DNA of 64,000 nt from Parvularcula sp. (GTDB lineage Bacteria > Pseudomonadota > Alphaproteobacteria > Caulobacterales > Parvularculaceae). Under the pieces are notes generated by a model. That model was given only the letters and a program-made list of their open reading frames with translations. It was not told the origin of the DNA and did not search any database. The stretch spans positions 26,323-90,322 of the forward strand of contig PAIP01000033.1 in NCBI GenBank assembly GCA_002704915.1, given 5' to 3'. Made by a program: the position numbers and the translations under genes. Positions 25,567-35,656 of this stretch are shown one piece after another (the first letter of the stretch is position 1; every line of letters starts with the position of its first letter).

Positions 25567-27081
25567 ATGCATGATCTTATTCATTTTCACGCCCAGGCGA
25601 CGCCGGCGAAAAAGGCGATCGTCGATCTTCATACGGGCGAGGCTTATGATTATCGGCATACGGATCAGCGTATATCGCAGATCGCGTCTTATCTTCTGAA
25701 AGCGACTGATGGTGAGCGCGGCGGCCGCGTCGCCATGATCTCGCGCAACAGTGCGTTTATGCTTTTGATGCACTTTGCCTGCGCCCGGGCGGGGCTGATT
25801 TTCGTGCCGCTGAACTGGCGCCTTGCGCCGCCCGAGATCGGCGCCCTGATCGAGGACGCGCAGCCCTCGCTTCTGGTCTGGCAGCCGGATTTCGACGCCC
25901 TGGCGGCGCCGGGTTTTGACATTATGGAGGAAGCCAGAAGATTTCGCATTGAAGACGCCGGAGAAAGTTTCGCGAAAGAGGAATCGGATGCTTTTATGGA
26001 GAATGCAGACGCGGGCGAGGATGATCCTATCACGCTGCTCTACACGTCCGGCACGTCGGGAAAGTCCAAAGGAGTGATCCTCACGCACAAGACCGTGCTT
26101 TATTCGGCGCTCAATTTTGCGCAGTCATCGGGTGTGGATAGGAACACGGTTTTTCTTTGCGACATGCCGCTGTTTCATGTGGCGGGCCTTCTTGCCGTTG
26201 CCCGCACGCCGCTCTTTTTTGGCGGTGCGGTGCTCGTTTCACAGAAATTCGATCCGGTGAACACCTTCAAAAATCTCACCGATCCCGCTCTCGGCGTCAC
26301 GCACTATTTTTGCGTCACGCAAATGGCGGCCTTGATGCGCGAGAAAAATCCGCCGGGCGCTATGAAGAAGCTCTCTCATCTGACGGCCATGCAAACCGGC
26401 GGCGCGCCGAATCCGCCGGCGGCGGTGCGCGCCTGGGCCGAAGACGGTGTCGCGCAAGTTGACGGCTTCGGCATGACGGAGATCGGCTCGGCCTTCAGCA
26501 TGTCGCCCTATGACGTCTCGATCATTCGGGAAAAGGCGGGATCGGTCGGCATGCCGTCGCCCTTTACCGAGGGCAAGGTCATGACCGCCGAAGGGCGCGA
26601 AGCTGCTCCCGATGAAATTGGCGAACTCTGGGTGCGCGGTCCCAATGTGACGCCCGGCTATTGGAACAAACCTGCGGAAACTGTAGCCGCCTTTGAAGGC
26701 GAATGGCTGAAGACCGGCGATTCCGCGCGCAAGGACGCAGATGGTTTTTATTACATCGTGGACCGCACCAAGGACATGTTCATATCGGGGGGCGAAAATG
26801 TTTACCCGGTGGAGATCGAGGCTGTGCTCACGGAAATGCCGGAGGTGCTAGATTGTGCTGTCATCGGCGTTCCCGATCAGAAGTGGGGAGAGGTGGGCGC
26901 CGCCCTCATCTTGTTGAAGGACGGCAAGGACAGTTTGACGGCGGAAGAGGTGATCAGTTTCGTAAAGAGCCGTCTTGCATCCTTCAAAGCGCCCAAACAT
27001 GTACGCTTCGTGGATGACCTGCCGCGCACGCCTTCGGGCAAGGTGCAAAAACACAAGCTCCGCGACGCTTGGACAGCTTAA
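25567..27081 (+). CDS. Acyl-CoA synthetase (AMP-forming), aromatic acid candidate
   Basis: A 504-residue ANL-superfamily ligase. P-loop-like motif LLYTSGTSGKSKGVILTH, the A4/A5 region GFGMTEIGSA, hinge motif GEWLKTGDSARKD, and the C-terminal PRTPSGKVQKHKL with the catalytic lysine. The overall pattern is that of feruloyl-CoA synthetase-like and medium-chain ligases. In sphingomonads, ligases of this kind activate ferulate or vanilloylacetate before side-chain removal; either is possible here. It is followed by an MFS transporter on the same strand (107 bp). Confidence 0.85.
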   Translation: MHDLIHFHAQATPAKKAIVDLHTGEAYDYRHTDQRISQIASYLLKATDGERGGRVAMISRNSAFMLLMHFACARAGLIFVPLNWRLAPPEIGALIEDAQPSLLVWQPDFDALAAPGFDIMEEARRFRIEDAGESFAKEESDAFMENADAGEDDPITLLYTSGTSGKSKGVILTHKTVLYSALNFAQSSGVDRNTVFLCDMPLFHVAGLLAVARTPLFFGGAVLVSQKFDPVNTFKNLTDPALGVTHYFCVTQMAALMREKNPPGAMKKLSHLTAMQTGGAPNPPAAVRAWAEDGVAQVDGFGMTEIGSAFSMSPYDVSIIREKAGSVGMPSPFTEGKVMTAEGREAAPDEIGELWVRGPNVTPGYWNKPAETVAAFEGEWLKTGDSARKDADGFYYIVDRTKDMFISGGENVYPVEIEAVLTEMPEVLDCAVIGVPDQKWGEVGAALILLKDGKDSLTAEEVISFVKSRLASFKAPKHVRFVDDLPRTPSGKVQKHKLRDAWTA

Positions 27082-27188
27082 AAGTCGATCCCGGACGAAT
27101 TTGCGAACTCAGATTATCCTGATGAGGAATAATCCACGACCGCGCCATACCCGGTTCGATTGCCAAGGCGACAGAGCGCGGTTAGCGT

Positions 27189-28514
27189 ATGCGCAAAATA
27201 ATAATGCCTGGCGAGGAACATGTGACAACAGAACAAGAAGCGTCTTCCGAGGTGAGGACAAAGCCGCTCCGCACAGTAAAACGCGGTCCGGTCTATCAGT
27301 TCGTGCTCGTTGGGCTCTTAAGCCTTAATTTCGGCATCGTCTTCTTCGATCGCAATGCGCTTAACTTCCTGATGCCGTATGTGCAGCCGGACCTCAATCT
27401 CACCAACACGCATATCGGCATTCTGGCTTCGGCGTTGTCCTTGACCTGGGCCATCGCAGGGCTGTTGATCAGCGCGGCGTCCGACAAGGCGGCGAACCGC
27501 AAGGGCTTTCTTCTGGTGTCGATTGTGGTCTTTTCGTTGTGTTCGGTCCTGTCCGGTCTCGCCACGTCTTTTCTCATGCTGCTTGGCGCAAGGCTGTTGA
27601 TGGGCGCGGCGGAAGGCCCCATCAATCCGATTTCGCAAACGCTTGTGGTTCGCGAAGTCGATCCTCGCCATCGCGGGCTCGCCATGGGCGTGATGCAGAA
27701 TTTCGGATCGAACTTTTTCGGTTCCTTTGTGGCCCCGGTCGTGCTCGTGGCGATCGCCGCGGCCTGGGGGTGGCGCAATGCGTTTTTCCTCGCCGGCATA
27801 CCGGGCATCGTCACGGCGCTGCTGATCTGGAAGTTCATTGACGAGCCGCCCGAGGAGCCCAAGCCCGAAGGCGGGCCGGACCGGCTGACGCTCAAGGAGG
27901 CGTTTTCCTATAAGAATATCGTCGTGTGTTCCGTCGTCTCGGTGCTGCTTGTTTCCTATCTCGTCATCACCTGGGCGTTCATGCCGCTTTATCTGACCCA
28001 GGTGAAAGGCGTCGATCCCGGCGTCATGAGCTGGCTCATGGGCACGCTGGGCATCTCCGCAACCATCGGCAGCTTTGTGGTCGCCGGGCTTTCCGATCGC
28101 ATCGGGCGCAAGCCGGTGCTGGTCGCCATACCGTTCCTGGGAGTCATCCTGCCGCTCGGCGCCATGTTCTTCGATGGCTCGCCCTGGGTGCTCGCCGTGA
28201 TCTTTTTCTTCGGTTGGGCGCTCAACGGATGCTTTCCGCTTTTCATGGCGACAGTGCCGTCTGAGACGATACAGTCAGCGCATGTGGCGACGGCGCTCGC
28301 CCTGGTCATGGCCACCGGCGAGGTGTTCGGCGGGGTCCTATCTCCGTTTTTCGCCGGCGTCGCAGCGGATCTATGGGGGCTCTCGGCGCCGCTCTGGATC
28401 ATTTTCGGTTTCGCCATAGCCGCCGGAACATGCGCCACGGCGCTGACCGAAACGGCGCCGATCAAACGGGCGCAGGCCCAGGCATCGACAACAGAGCCGA
28501 CGCCCGGGCTCTAA
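27189..28514 (+). CDS. MFS transporter (ACS/anion-cation symporter-like)
   Basis: A 441-residue transporter. After a hydrophilic N-terminus of about 35 residues there are twelve likely helices. FDRNALNFLMPYVQPDL in helix 1 and the conserved loop ISAASDKAANRKGFLL fit the ACS branch, which takes up organic and aromatic acids; the second half has AGLSDRIGRKPVLVAIPF. Three starts are possible within the first 14 codons (ATG 27189, ATG 27204, GTG 27222); the last has GAGGA close before it. It is downstream of a CoA ligase and ends 3 bp from a convergent SDR. Confidence 0.8.
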   Translation: MRKIIMPGEEHVTTEQEASSEVRTKPLRTVKRGPVYQFVLVGLLSLNFGIVFFDRNALNFLMPYVQPDLNLTNTHIGILASALSLTWAIAGLLISAASDKAANRKGFLLVSIVVFSLCSVLSGLATSFLMLLGARLLMGAAEGPINPISQTLVVREVDPRHRGLAMGVMQNFGSNFFGSFVAPVVLVAIAAAWGWRNAFFLAGIPGIVTALLIWKFIDEPPEEPKPEGGPDRLTLKEAFSYKNIVVCSVVSVLLVSYLVITWAFMPLYLTQVKGVDPGVMSWLMGTLGISATIGSFVVAGLSDRIGRKPVLVAIPFLGVILPLGAMFFDGSPWVLAVIFFFGWALNGCFPLFMATVPSETIQSAHVATALALVMATGEVFGGVLSPFFAGVAADLWGLSAPLWIIFGFAIAAGTCATALTETAPIKRAQAQASTTEPTPGL

Positions 28515-28517
28515 GCC

Positions 28518-29429
28518 TTACTTCTTGCCGTAGCGCTTGGCGTCCATTTCAGCGCGCGCCTGCTGATAGCGCATCATCGCCTTGTGGCGTTTTTCCTGAC
28601 CTTCCTTGTCGGTGTCGATGGGGGGCAGGGCGTCGAGCACCTGTTTGAAAGCCATTTCTAGCATAGGCCGCGCTTCCGGATAGGGGATGATGTAAAACTG
28701 GTCTTTTTCCATGGCGGCCTTGGTGTGCTGCGCCAGTTCTTCAGGTTCCATCCCTTGCGAATAGATTTCGCGCAAGGCGTTCAACTCGTCTTCATTGACC
28801 TCATAACCTGAATTCGACAGATGCGCCGGCCGCGTATCGATGGATTCGGCGATGTTGGTTTTGATGTTGGCCGGGCAGAGGACTGATACGCCGATATTGT
28901 GCGGCGCCAGCGCATCGCGCATGGCCATAGTGATGCCATGCACGGCGAATTTCGAGGCGGAGTAAATCCCCGCGACGCTGGCGGCGACAAAACAGCCGAG
29001 CGAAGCAGTGTTGGTGATATAGCCGCCCTTGCCGCGCTCGATCATCCGCGGGACGAAAGTCTGCATGCCATTGACGACGCCATTGAAATTGACGTCCATG
29101 ATCCAGTCATAGTCGTCATAGGTCGCCTTTTCGAGAGGCCCGAAGATGGAAACGCCCGCCGTATTGAACAAAAGGTCCACGGGGCCCATTGCCTTTTCCG
29201 CTTCATCGGCGGCGGCGGCGTAGGCTTTACGGTCCGTAATGTTGAGCTCGACGCCATAGGCCTCAATGCCGCGCGCCTTCAGTTTTTCAAGCGCTGCGTC
29301 GATCGCGGGCCGGCGAATGTCGGCGATGACGATTTTGCAGCCGGCCTCGCCGAAAACGCAAGCCTGACCGAAGCCGGCGCCTGAGGCGCCCCCGGTGATG
29401 AAAGCGGTTTTACCCTTGAAATCTCGCAT
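28518..29429 (-). CDS. LigD-like C-alpha dehydrogenase (SDR)
   Basis: A 303-residue SDR that is the closest of the set to Sphingobium LigD by eye: MRDFKGKTAFITGGASGAGF with the unusual GASGAGFGQA turn, VIADIRRPA (NAD-type acidic residue), ATYDDYDWIMDVNFNGVVNG, catalytic Ser in NTASLGCF and YSASK, then CPANIKTNIAES, and a C-terminus with YIIPYPEARP. LigD oxidises the alpha-hydroxyl of guaiacylglycerol beta-guaiacyl ether with NAD. Cys in SLGCF and the C-terminal tail differ from the other three paralogues. It is divergent from the second NTF2-like gene (222 bp). Confidence 0.86.
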   Translation of the reverse strand: MRDFKGKTAFITGGASGAGFGQACVFGEAGCKIVIADIRRPAIDAALEKLKARGIEAYGVELNITDRKAYAAAADEAEKAMGPVDLLFNTAGVSIFGPLEKATYDDYDWIMDVNFNGVVNGMQTFVPRMIERGKGGYITNTASLGCFVAASVAGIYSASKFAVHGITMAMRDALAPHNIGVSVLCPANIKTNIAESIDTRPAHLSNSGYEVNEDELNALREIYSQGMEPEELAQHTKAAMEKDQFYIIPYPEARPMLEMAFKQVLDALPPIDTDKEGQEKRHKAMMRYQQARAEMDAKRYGKK

Positions 29430-29651
29430 TGCGCCATGCTCCCTGTCCTGATCGGGCTAACTCTGTAATTGCGCGATCATAAGCATGAGAAAATCGATCT
29501 CACCCTCCTGACATGCAAGCTTCGCGGATTGGCGCATGATGCTGCGCTTAAAGGCGTTCAACCGTCGCTGGAGGCTGTTGGATTTCGTTCTGAAAACTGG
29601 AATTGGAAGGACGGCGCCCTATAATTCCGGGGCCGTGCAAGGGAGGATCGA

Positions 29652-30371
29652 ATGACGGACAGCGACAAACTGGCGAAGCTGGAAAAGCGTATTGACACGC
29701 TTGAGCATGAACTTGGCATACAGCAGGACATCAATGATGTGCGCAAGCTGCAATATGCCTATGGCTATTTCATCGACAAGTCGCAATATGACGAAGTCGT
29801 CGATCTTTTTTCCGACGATGGCGAGGTCTGGTTCCTCGGCGGCATTTACAAAACCAAGGAAGGCGTCAAGCGTCTTTACGTCGACCGCTTCCGCACGCAT
29901 TTTACCGACAATCACAACGGTCCCCGCTACGGCTGGCTCCTTGACCATCCGCAATTGCAGATGATTGTCGATGTCGCTCCGGACCGGAAGACCGCGAAAG
30001 TTCGCGGCCGCTCCATGATGCAGGCCGGCACCCACGAAACCGCGAGCGGCGACCAGCGCCAGTGGTGGGAAGGCGGCATCTACGAGAACGAATATGTTCG
30101 CGAGGACGGCGTCTGGAAGATCAAGCGCCTTGGTTATTTCCCGCACTGGCATGGCACCTTCCAGGAAGGCTGGGGCAAGACCCCGATTGACTTCATTCCC
30201 ATGGCCAAGGTCACTTATCCGGAAGATCCGCTGGGCCCTGACGAGTTGATCGATCCGGCCCCGCGGCTCTGGCCGGCGACGGACGTCGTTCCGTTCCATT
30301 ATGTGCATCCGGTGACGGGAAAGCCGATCAAGATCGACAACAGCCGCGCCCGGGAGGGGTTCAAGTACTGA
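29652..30371 (+). CDS. NTF2-like protein resembling diarylpropane lyase LdpA (copy 2)
   Basis: A 239-residue protein with an N-terminal coiled coil (residues 4-25, LEKRIDTLEHEL) and an NTF2/SnoaL-like domain beginning VRKLQYAYGYFID. Blocks shared with copy 1 at 15265 are YDEVVDLFSDDGEV, GIYKTKEG, LLDHPQLQ and EDGVWKIKRLGYF; it also has VPFHYVHPVTG near the end. A GGGAGG ribosome site precedes the ATG. The known LdpA enzymes release formaldehyde and give lignostilbene. It is the first gene of a run of three: this gene, a CmcJ/NvfI-like gene (29 bp later) and a MetE-like gene. Whether copy 1 or copy 2 is the true LdpA cannot be settled here. Confidence 0.8.
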   Translation: MTDSDKLAKLEKRIDTLEHELGIQQDINDVRKLQYAYGYFIDKSQYDEVVDLFSDDGEVWFLGGIYKTKEGVKRLYVDRFRTHFTDNHNGPRYGWLLDHPQLQMIVDVAPDRKTAKVRGRSMMQAGTHETASGDQRQWWEGGIYENEYVREDGVWKIKRLGYFPHWHGTFQEGWGKTPIDFIPMAKVTYPEDPLGPDELIDPAPRLWPATDVVPFHYVHPVTGKPIKIDNSRAREGFKY

Positions 30372-30400
30372 CGCCCGCATATTTTCGAAGGGAAGCTGTC

Positions 30401-31255
30401 ATGAGCGAAAGCGTTGACGCGCAAATTTCCTATTTGAAACCGACCTCGCTCATCAACCGGCGCTTCTGGGCGCCGGGCGAAGAGGTCAACACCGGCGAGT
30501 ATGAGCCGTATCCGGTGGTGATCAAAAATGCGCGCGAAGCGGCGAAGCCTTTCACGCTGGACGAGCACGGCTTCGCCATCGCCTGCTATCCGACAAAGCT
30601 CGATGATTTCGAAGACACGGAAAAAATCGCGTCGGTTTATAACGAGGAAGTCAAAGCTATCGTCAAGGAAATGACGGGCGCCGATCATGTGACGCTCATG
30701 GGCGGACAATTGCGCACCAGCGGACAAACGAGTGAAATCGTTCAGCCGCCCGCCGCCGAGGCCCATGTGGATTTCAATGAATTTACGTCAAAAAAGATTG
30801 CAAAGGGACTCTACGAAAAGTCGGCGCCTGACGGGCCCGGCTTTGACCGGTTCATTCTCTTCAGCCTGTGGCGGGTCCTCAGCGATCCGCCGCAGGACTG
30901 GCCGCTCGCCTTATGCGAAGCGTCCAGCGTCGACGATAGCGAAGGGGTGTCGAACGTAAAAGTCGATGTGAGCGAAATACCGCCTTATGAACGGCGCTTC
31001 GATCCGATTCCGGGGGAAGAAGAGATGGTTGCCGCCACGATTTTCTTTCATAACCCGAAGCACCGCTGGTGGTATTTTCCGGACATGACTAAAGATGAGG
31101 TCGTCTTCATCAAGTTTCACGATTCAGATCACTCGCGGCCGTGGCGAACGCCGCATACCGCTTTTCATGACGCCAGCCGGAAGGACGCCGTTACGCGCGT
31201 CAGCTACGAAGTGCGCGGCGTCGCCTATTTCCAAAAGAAAGAGGATTCTTGGTGA
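30401..31255 (+). CDS. CmcJ/NvfI-type Fe(II)/2-oxoglutarate oxidoreductase (copy 2)
   Basis: A 284-residue paralogue of the gene at 18441. Candidate iron ligands are His122 and Asp124 in EAHVDFNE and His252 in TPHTAF; Arg266 and Arg272 lie in TRVSYEVRGVAYF. FSLWRVLSDPPQDWPLALC and WYFPDMTKDEVV match copy 1. It is about 20 residues longer in the middle, including a D-V-S-E-I-P-P-Y-E-R-R segment. It sits directly after the LdpA-like gene and its TGA overlaps the GTG start of the MetE-like gene, so it is made together with both. The substrate is not known. Confidence 0.8.
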   Translation: MSESVDAQISYLKPTSLINRRFWAPGEEVNTGEYEPYPVVIKNAREAAKPFTLDEHGFAIACYPTKLDDFEDTEKIASVYNEEVKAIVKEMTGADHVTLMGGQLRTSGQTSEIVQPPAAEAHVDFNEFTSKKIAKGLYEKSAPDGPGFDRFILFSLWRVLSDPPQDWPLALCEASSVDDSEGVSNVKVDVSEIPPYERRFDPIPGEEEMVAATIFFHNPKHRWWYFPDMTKDEVVFIKFHDSDHSRPWRTPHTAFHDASRKDAVTRVSYEVRGVAYFQKKEDSW

Positions 31256-32379
31256 GTAAAATAGATGTGACCCATGTGGGCAGTCTGCCCCGCGGGCCCG
31301 AACTCGTAAAACCCTTGCTCGCCCGCGATCACGGCGAGGAGTACGACGTTGATGAATTCGACCGGCTGGTGCAGGCAGCCATAGACGATGCTGTCGCAAA
31401 ACAGGTCGAGGCGGGCGTTACGATTGTCAGCGATGGCGAACTCGGAAAGGTTGGCTATTCCACTTATATGACCGAACGGCTCGAAGGCTTTGGCGGTCAT
31501 GTGGACCGGCTGCCTGCGAAGGACTTGGCGGCGCATCCGGATCTTGTCAAAAAACTTTCCGCGATCATGGGCTCGCAGGAGTTTACGCGCGCATCCTGTA
31601 TTGGGCCGGTCAAGCTGGTAAATCTAGAGCCCGCCCATGAAGATATTCGCCGGTTCAAAAAGGCGCTTGAGAAGAATGGCAAGGGCGTAAAAGCCTTCAT
31701 GAACTCCGCTTCGCCGGGTCTTATCTCGGCATTCCAGACGAACCGTTATTATACGACGCATGAGGCTTATCTCGCGGATCTCGGCGCCGCCATGCGCCCT
31801 GAATATGACGCGATCATTGAGGCCGGCTTTGACATTCAGTTTGACTGTCCCGATCTCGCCATGTCGCGCCATACAGGTTTTCAAAACGCCAGTGACGAGG
31901 AGTTTCTAAAAATCGCCGAGGCGAATGTTGAGGCGCTGAACGCCGCGACGGAGGGCATTCCCGCCGAGCGCATGCGCATGCATGTCTGCTGGGGCAATTA
32001 TGAAGGACCGCATGATTGCGACATCGATCTTGAAAAGGTGATCCACATTATCCTGAAAGCGCGTCCGGCCACCATTCTGTTCGAAGCGGCCAATCCGCGT
32101 CACGAACATGAATGGACGGTCTGGCGCGACGCTAAGCTGCCGGAGGAAAAGAAACTGGCGCCCGGGCTCATCGACACCTGCTCTAACTATGTTGAGCATC
32201 CGAAGCTGATCGCGCAGCGCCTTGAGCGTTTCATCGATATCGTCGGCAAAGATCGGGTCATCGCCTCGACCGATTGCGGCTTCGGCACCTTCGCCGGTTA
32301 TGGCAAGATCGATCCGGATGTCACCTGGAAAAAGCTGAAGGTCCTGCGCGAAGGCGCCGATATCGCTGCTGCGCCCTGA
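31252..32379 (+). CDS. MetE-like zinc protein (cobalamin-independent methionine synthase C-terminal family)
   Basis: A 375-residue single-domain protein of the family that includes the catalytic half of MetE and the epoxyalkane:coenzyme M transferase. N-terminal THVGSLPR and central VSDGELGKVGY are typical. Zinc ligands of MetE can be placed in MHVCWGN (His, Cys), LFEAANPR (Glu) and STDCGFG (Cys). It lacks the MetE N-terminal half, so it is unlikely to be the normal methionine synthase. GTG 31252 has AGAGGA six bases upstream and overlaps the TGA of the CmcJ/NvfI-like gene. A thiol alkyl transfer or C-S/C-O bond cleavage on an aromatic is conceivable; no function is assigned. Confidence 0.8.
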   Translation: MSKIDVTHVGSLPRGPELVKPLLARDHGEEYDVDEFDRLVQAAIDDAVAKQVEAGVTIVSDGELGKVGYSTYMTERLEGFGGHVDRLPAKDLAAHPDLVKKLSAIMGSQEFTRASCIGPVKLVNLEPAHEDIRRFKKALEKNGKGVKAFMNSASPGLISAFQTNRYYTTHEAYLADLGAAMRPEYDAIIEAGFDIQFDCPDLAMSRHTGFQNASDEEFLKIAEANVEALNAATEGIPAERMRMHVCWGNYEGPHDCDIDLEKVIHIILKARPATILFEAANPRHEHEWTVWRDAKLPEEKKLAPGLIDTCSNYVEHPKLIAQRLERFIDIVGKDRVIASTDCGFGTFAGYGKIDPDVTWKKLKVLREGADIAAAP

Positions 32380-32558
32380 TCGGCATGGCAAAGCCTGAGA
32401 CCATTGCCGTCCTTTTTATCGGCGCTCTCCGGCTTGTGGAAAACTTGTTCGATTGTCTGAGCGGTTTTTGTTTTTGCTGAAAGCCCAGACAAACCAGAGA
32501 AATATGTTATGAGGCGGTCATCTGAGCCGCCTGCCACGGAAACCGAGAGAGGGAAGAG

Positions 32559-33671
<1,113 letters not shown>

Positions 33672-33696
33672 CGAGGAAAGATCGCTGGATTGAAAA

Positions 33697-35625
33697 TTAC
33701 GGCGCGCCGCCAGCCTTCCCGGCAATGTCGCTGCACAGATAAAGGTAATAGGCGTCCGGCGGCGCGGCGGTTTTATCCACGGCGCGATCGACGGCGAGGG
33801 GAAGGGCCCATTTCTCAGCCCACTTCGCATTGTATGCGAATTCCATAACGACCGCATCGGGGCCGTCAGGATGGCGGCAAACTTCGACGAGGTCTTTGAA
33901 CTGAGGCTTGTTGAGCGCCCATTCCTCTGTTCTTTCTTTTGGTTCGACCCAGTAATTCAAAAAGTCCCGTCTATCCAATGGGGCGACAATCTGAGCTCTT
34001 TGTATGTATTCGCGCGTCGTTTCCTCAGAAAAGACGATGCCGGCGCCCTGATTGACAGAAACAAAACTCGGTCTTTGCAATAAGAACCATGCCTTCTTCA
34101 GGCCTCGCCGCCAATAGACTTCGTCACTTGTGCTGAGATGACGTTGAAAAGGCGTCTCTTGGCCAACATAGCGTTCGATAATCTGTTCTTCATTGGTCCG
34201 GCGATCCCATGACGCAATCCCGGCAATAAATATCAGACTACTGAGCGTAAGCGGCCGCCAGCCTTGTCGCGTCCAGGAAGACGATGCAAACGCAGCGCAT
34301 AAGATAATCAACAAAGCAAAGTCAAAGATGACATAGCCCGGGGCGGCGACGCCGGTCCAATACAGAGCGATGTTCGGAATAAGCAGGTAAATTCTGGGGA
34401 TTCCCAGAAACACGGCGGACATAACGAAAATCATGATGCAGGCGAGTTTCGTCATCCGGCTATAGGCGGGCGAGCCTTGGCGAATTTGAAAGGTCATGAG
34501 CGCCAGAGCGCCGATCATGGCAAGCTGTCCCGCCAACAGATTGGACCAGAGCGCCCCTGCAAACAGGATTGCCGTCAGCGCCAGCGCATTGGTTTCCTGG
34601 CGCCACAGCCTGTAGAGCACCAGCCCAAGGCCGGCATTCCCGAGAACCGCAAGAAGCCAGCTTGCGCGCCAAAACTGCAATTGAAGGATGAGAACGCTTT
34701 TCAGCCATTCCCCGCCGACAAGCGCGACCACAAGGGCGGCGCCTGACATCGCCACGACGGCAAGGAATATGCGGCGCGCGGGACCGAATAAAACAAGTGC
34801 GGCGCATGCGGCCCCCGCCATATGGATAAACAGCCACCCCCAGTCAAAGACTCTCCATGCGCTCAGGAACGTAAAAGCGCTTCGCTGCCGCACGGCGTCG
34901 TACCAGCTATCGTCCATCGCCTGAAATAAACGGTCGAACGGCGAAATGCCCATAAGGGAGAGACCAAGAAAAACAAGAACGCCGGCGACCGGAAGAACCC
35001 AGAACCGTCTATCCTGAAAAGCCAGGTAAAGACCGCTAGCGGCCAGCCCCGGAACCGCCATCAGCGGGTGAAAAAGAATCGCGACCACAGCGACGGCTGC
35101 GGCGCGCAATAACTGCATGTTGACCACGCATGCGAGCCCATGCAGAATCAGCGCTTCGCTGAAAAGGCGCGGCGTTACGAATCCCTCTCCGTAAAAAAGA
35201 ATGGACATGCCGCTATAAAGGCTAACGCCCGCTACGACTCCCAACAGCGACGCCGCGCACTCATCCCGGTTGTGCGATATCTTTGAAAAGAGGCGTACAG
35301 CTCCCGTCATCCAGAGTAGCTGCCCCGCCATCACCAGGAAAAAAGACGCCTGTCCGATGCCGAAGCGGGAAATCAACCAGGCGTATATCGGCGAGAATAT
35401 CGTGTAATCATCCTGGGAGCCGAAACGAAAAAACAAATCATGGCTGAATGTTTCCGGCTTCAGCTTTAAAAGAGCCTGGCCGGCGTAAAGAACGCCGTCA
35501 TGGATGAGGCCGCGATAGGGATGAGCGAGCATCCATAGACCCAGGAGGCCAAGAGCGTAGGCCGCGCCTATAATGGTTTCTTGCGAGAGCGCGCTTTTCC
35601 CGGAAAATGATAGTGCTTTTAACAT
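33697..35625 (-). CDS. Polytopic membrane protein, unknown (envelope-associated)
   Basis: A 642-residue integral membrane protein with about 12 to 14 hydrophobic segments, for example IIGAAYALGLLGLWMLA near the start, and a soluble C-terminal part of about 130 residues that is likely periplasmic. A small D-D-x-x-I-F-S-P loop occurs after helix 1-2, a place where GT-C glycosyltransferases keep acidic residues, so a polyprenol-dependent glycosyltransferase is possible but not shown. ATG 35625 has GGAAG six bases upstream; ATG 35640 is an alternative. It follows the flavoprotein gene by 31 bp and GtrA, pointing to cell-surface glycan or lipid modification. Confidence 0.7.
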   Translation of the reverse strand: MLKALSFSGKSALSQETIIGAAYALGLLGLWMLAHPYRGLIHDGVLYAGQALLKLKPETFSHDLFFRFGSQDDYTIFSPIYAWLISRFGIGQASFFLVMAGQLLWMTGAVRLFSKISHNRDECAASLLGVVAGVSLYSGMSILFYGEGFVTPRLFSEALILHGLACVVNMQLLRAAAVAVVAILFHPLMAVPGLAASGLYLAFQDRRFWVLPVAGVLVFLGLSLMGISPFDRLFQAMDDSWYDAVRQRSAFTFLSAWRVFDWGWLFIHMAGAACAALVLFGPARRIFLAVVAMSGAALVVALVGGEWLKSVLILQLQFWRASWLLAVLGNAGLGLVLYRLWRQETNALALTAILFAGALWSNLLAGQLAMIGALALMTFQIRQGSPAYSRMTKLACIMIFVMSAVFLGIPRIYLLIPNIALYWTGVAAPGYVIFDFALLIILCAAFASSSWTRQGWRPLTLSSLIFIAGIASWDRRTNEEQIIERYVGQETPFQRHLSTSDEVYWRRGLKKAWFLLQRPSFVSVNQGAGIVFSEETTREYIQRAQIVAPLDRRDFLNYWVEPKERTEEWALNKPQFKDLVEVCRHPDGPDAVVMEFAYNAKWAEKWALPLAVDRAVDKTAAPPDAYYLYLCSDIAGKAGGAP

Positions 35626-35656
35626 CGGCATCTTCCGCATCGGTGCGAGATGTTTG

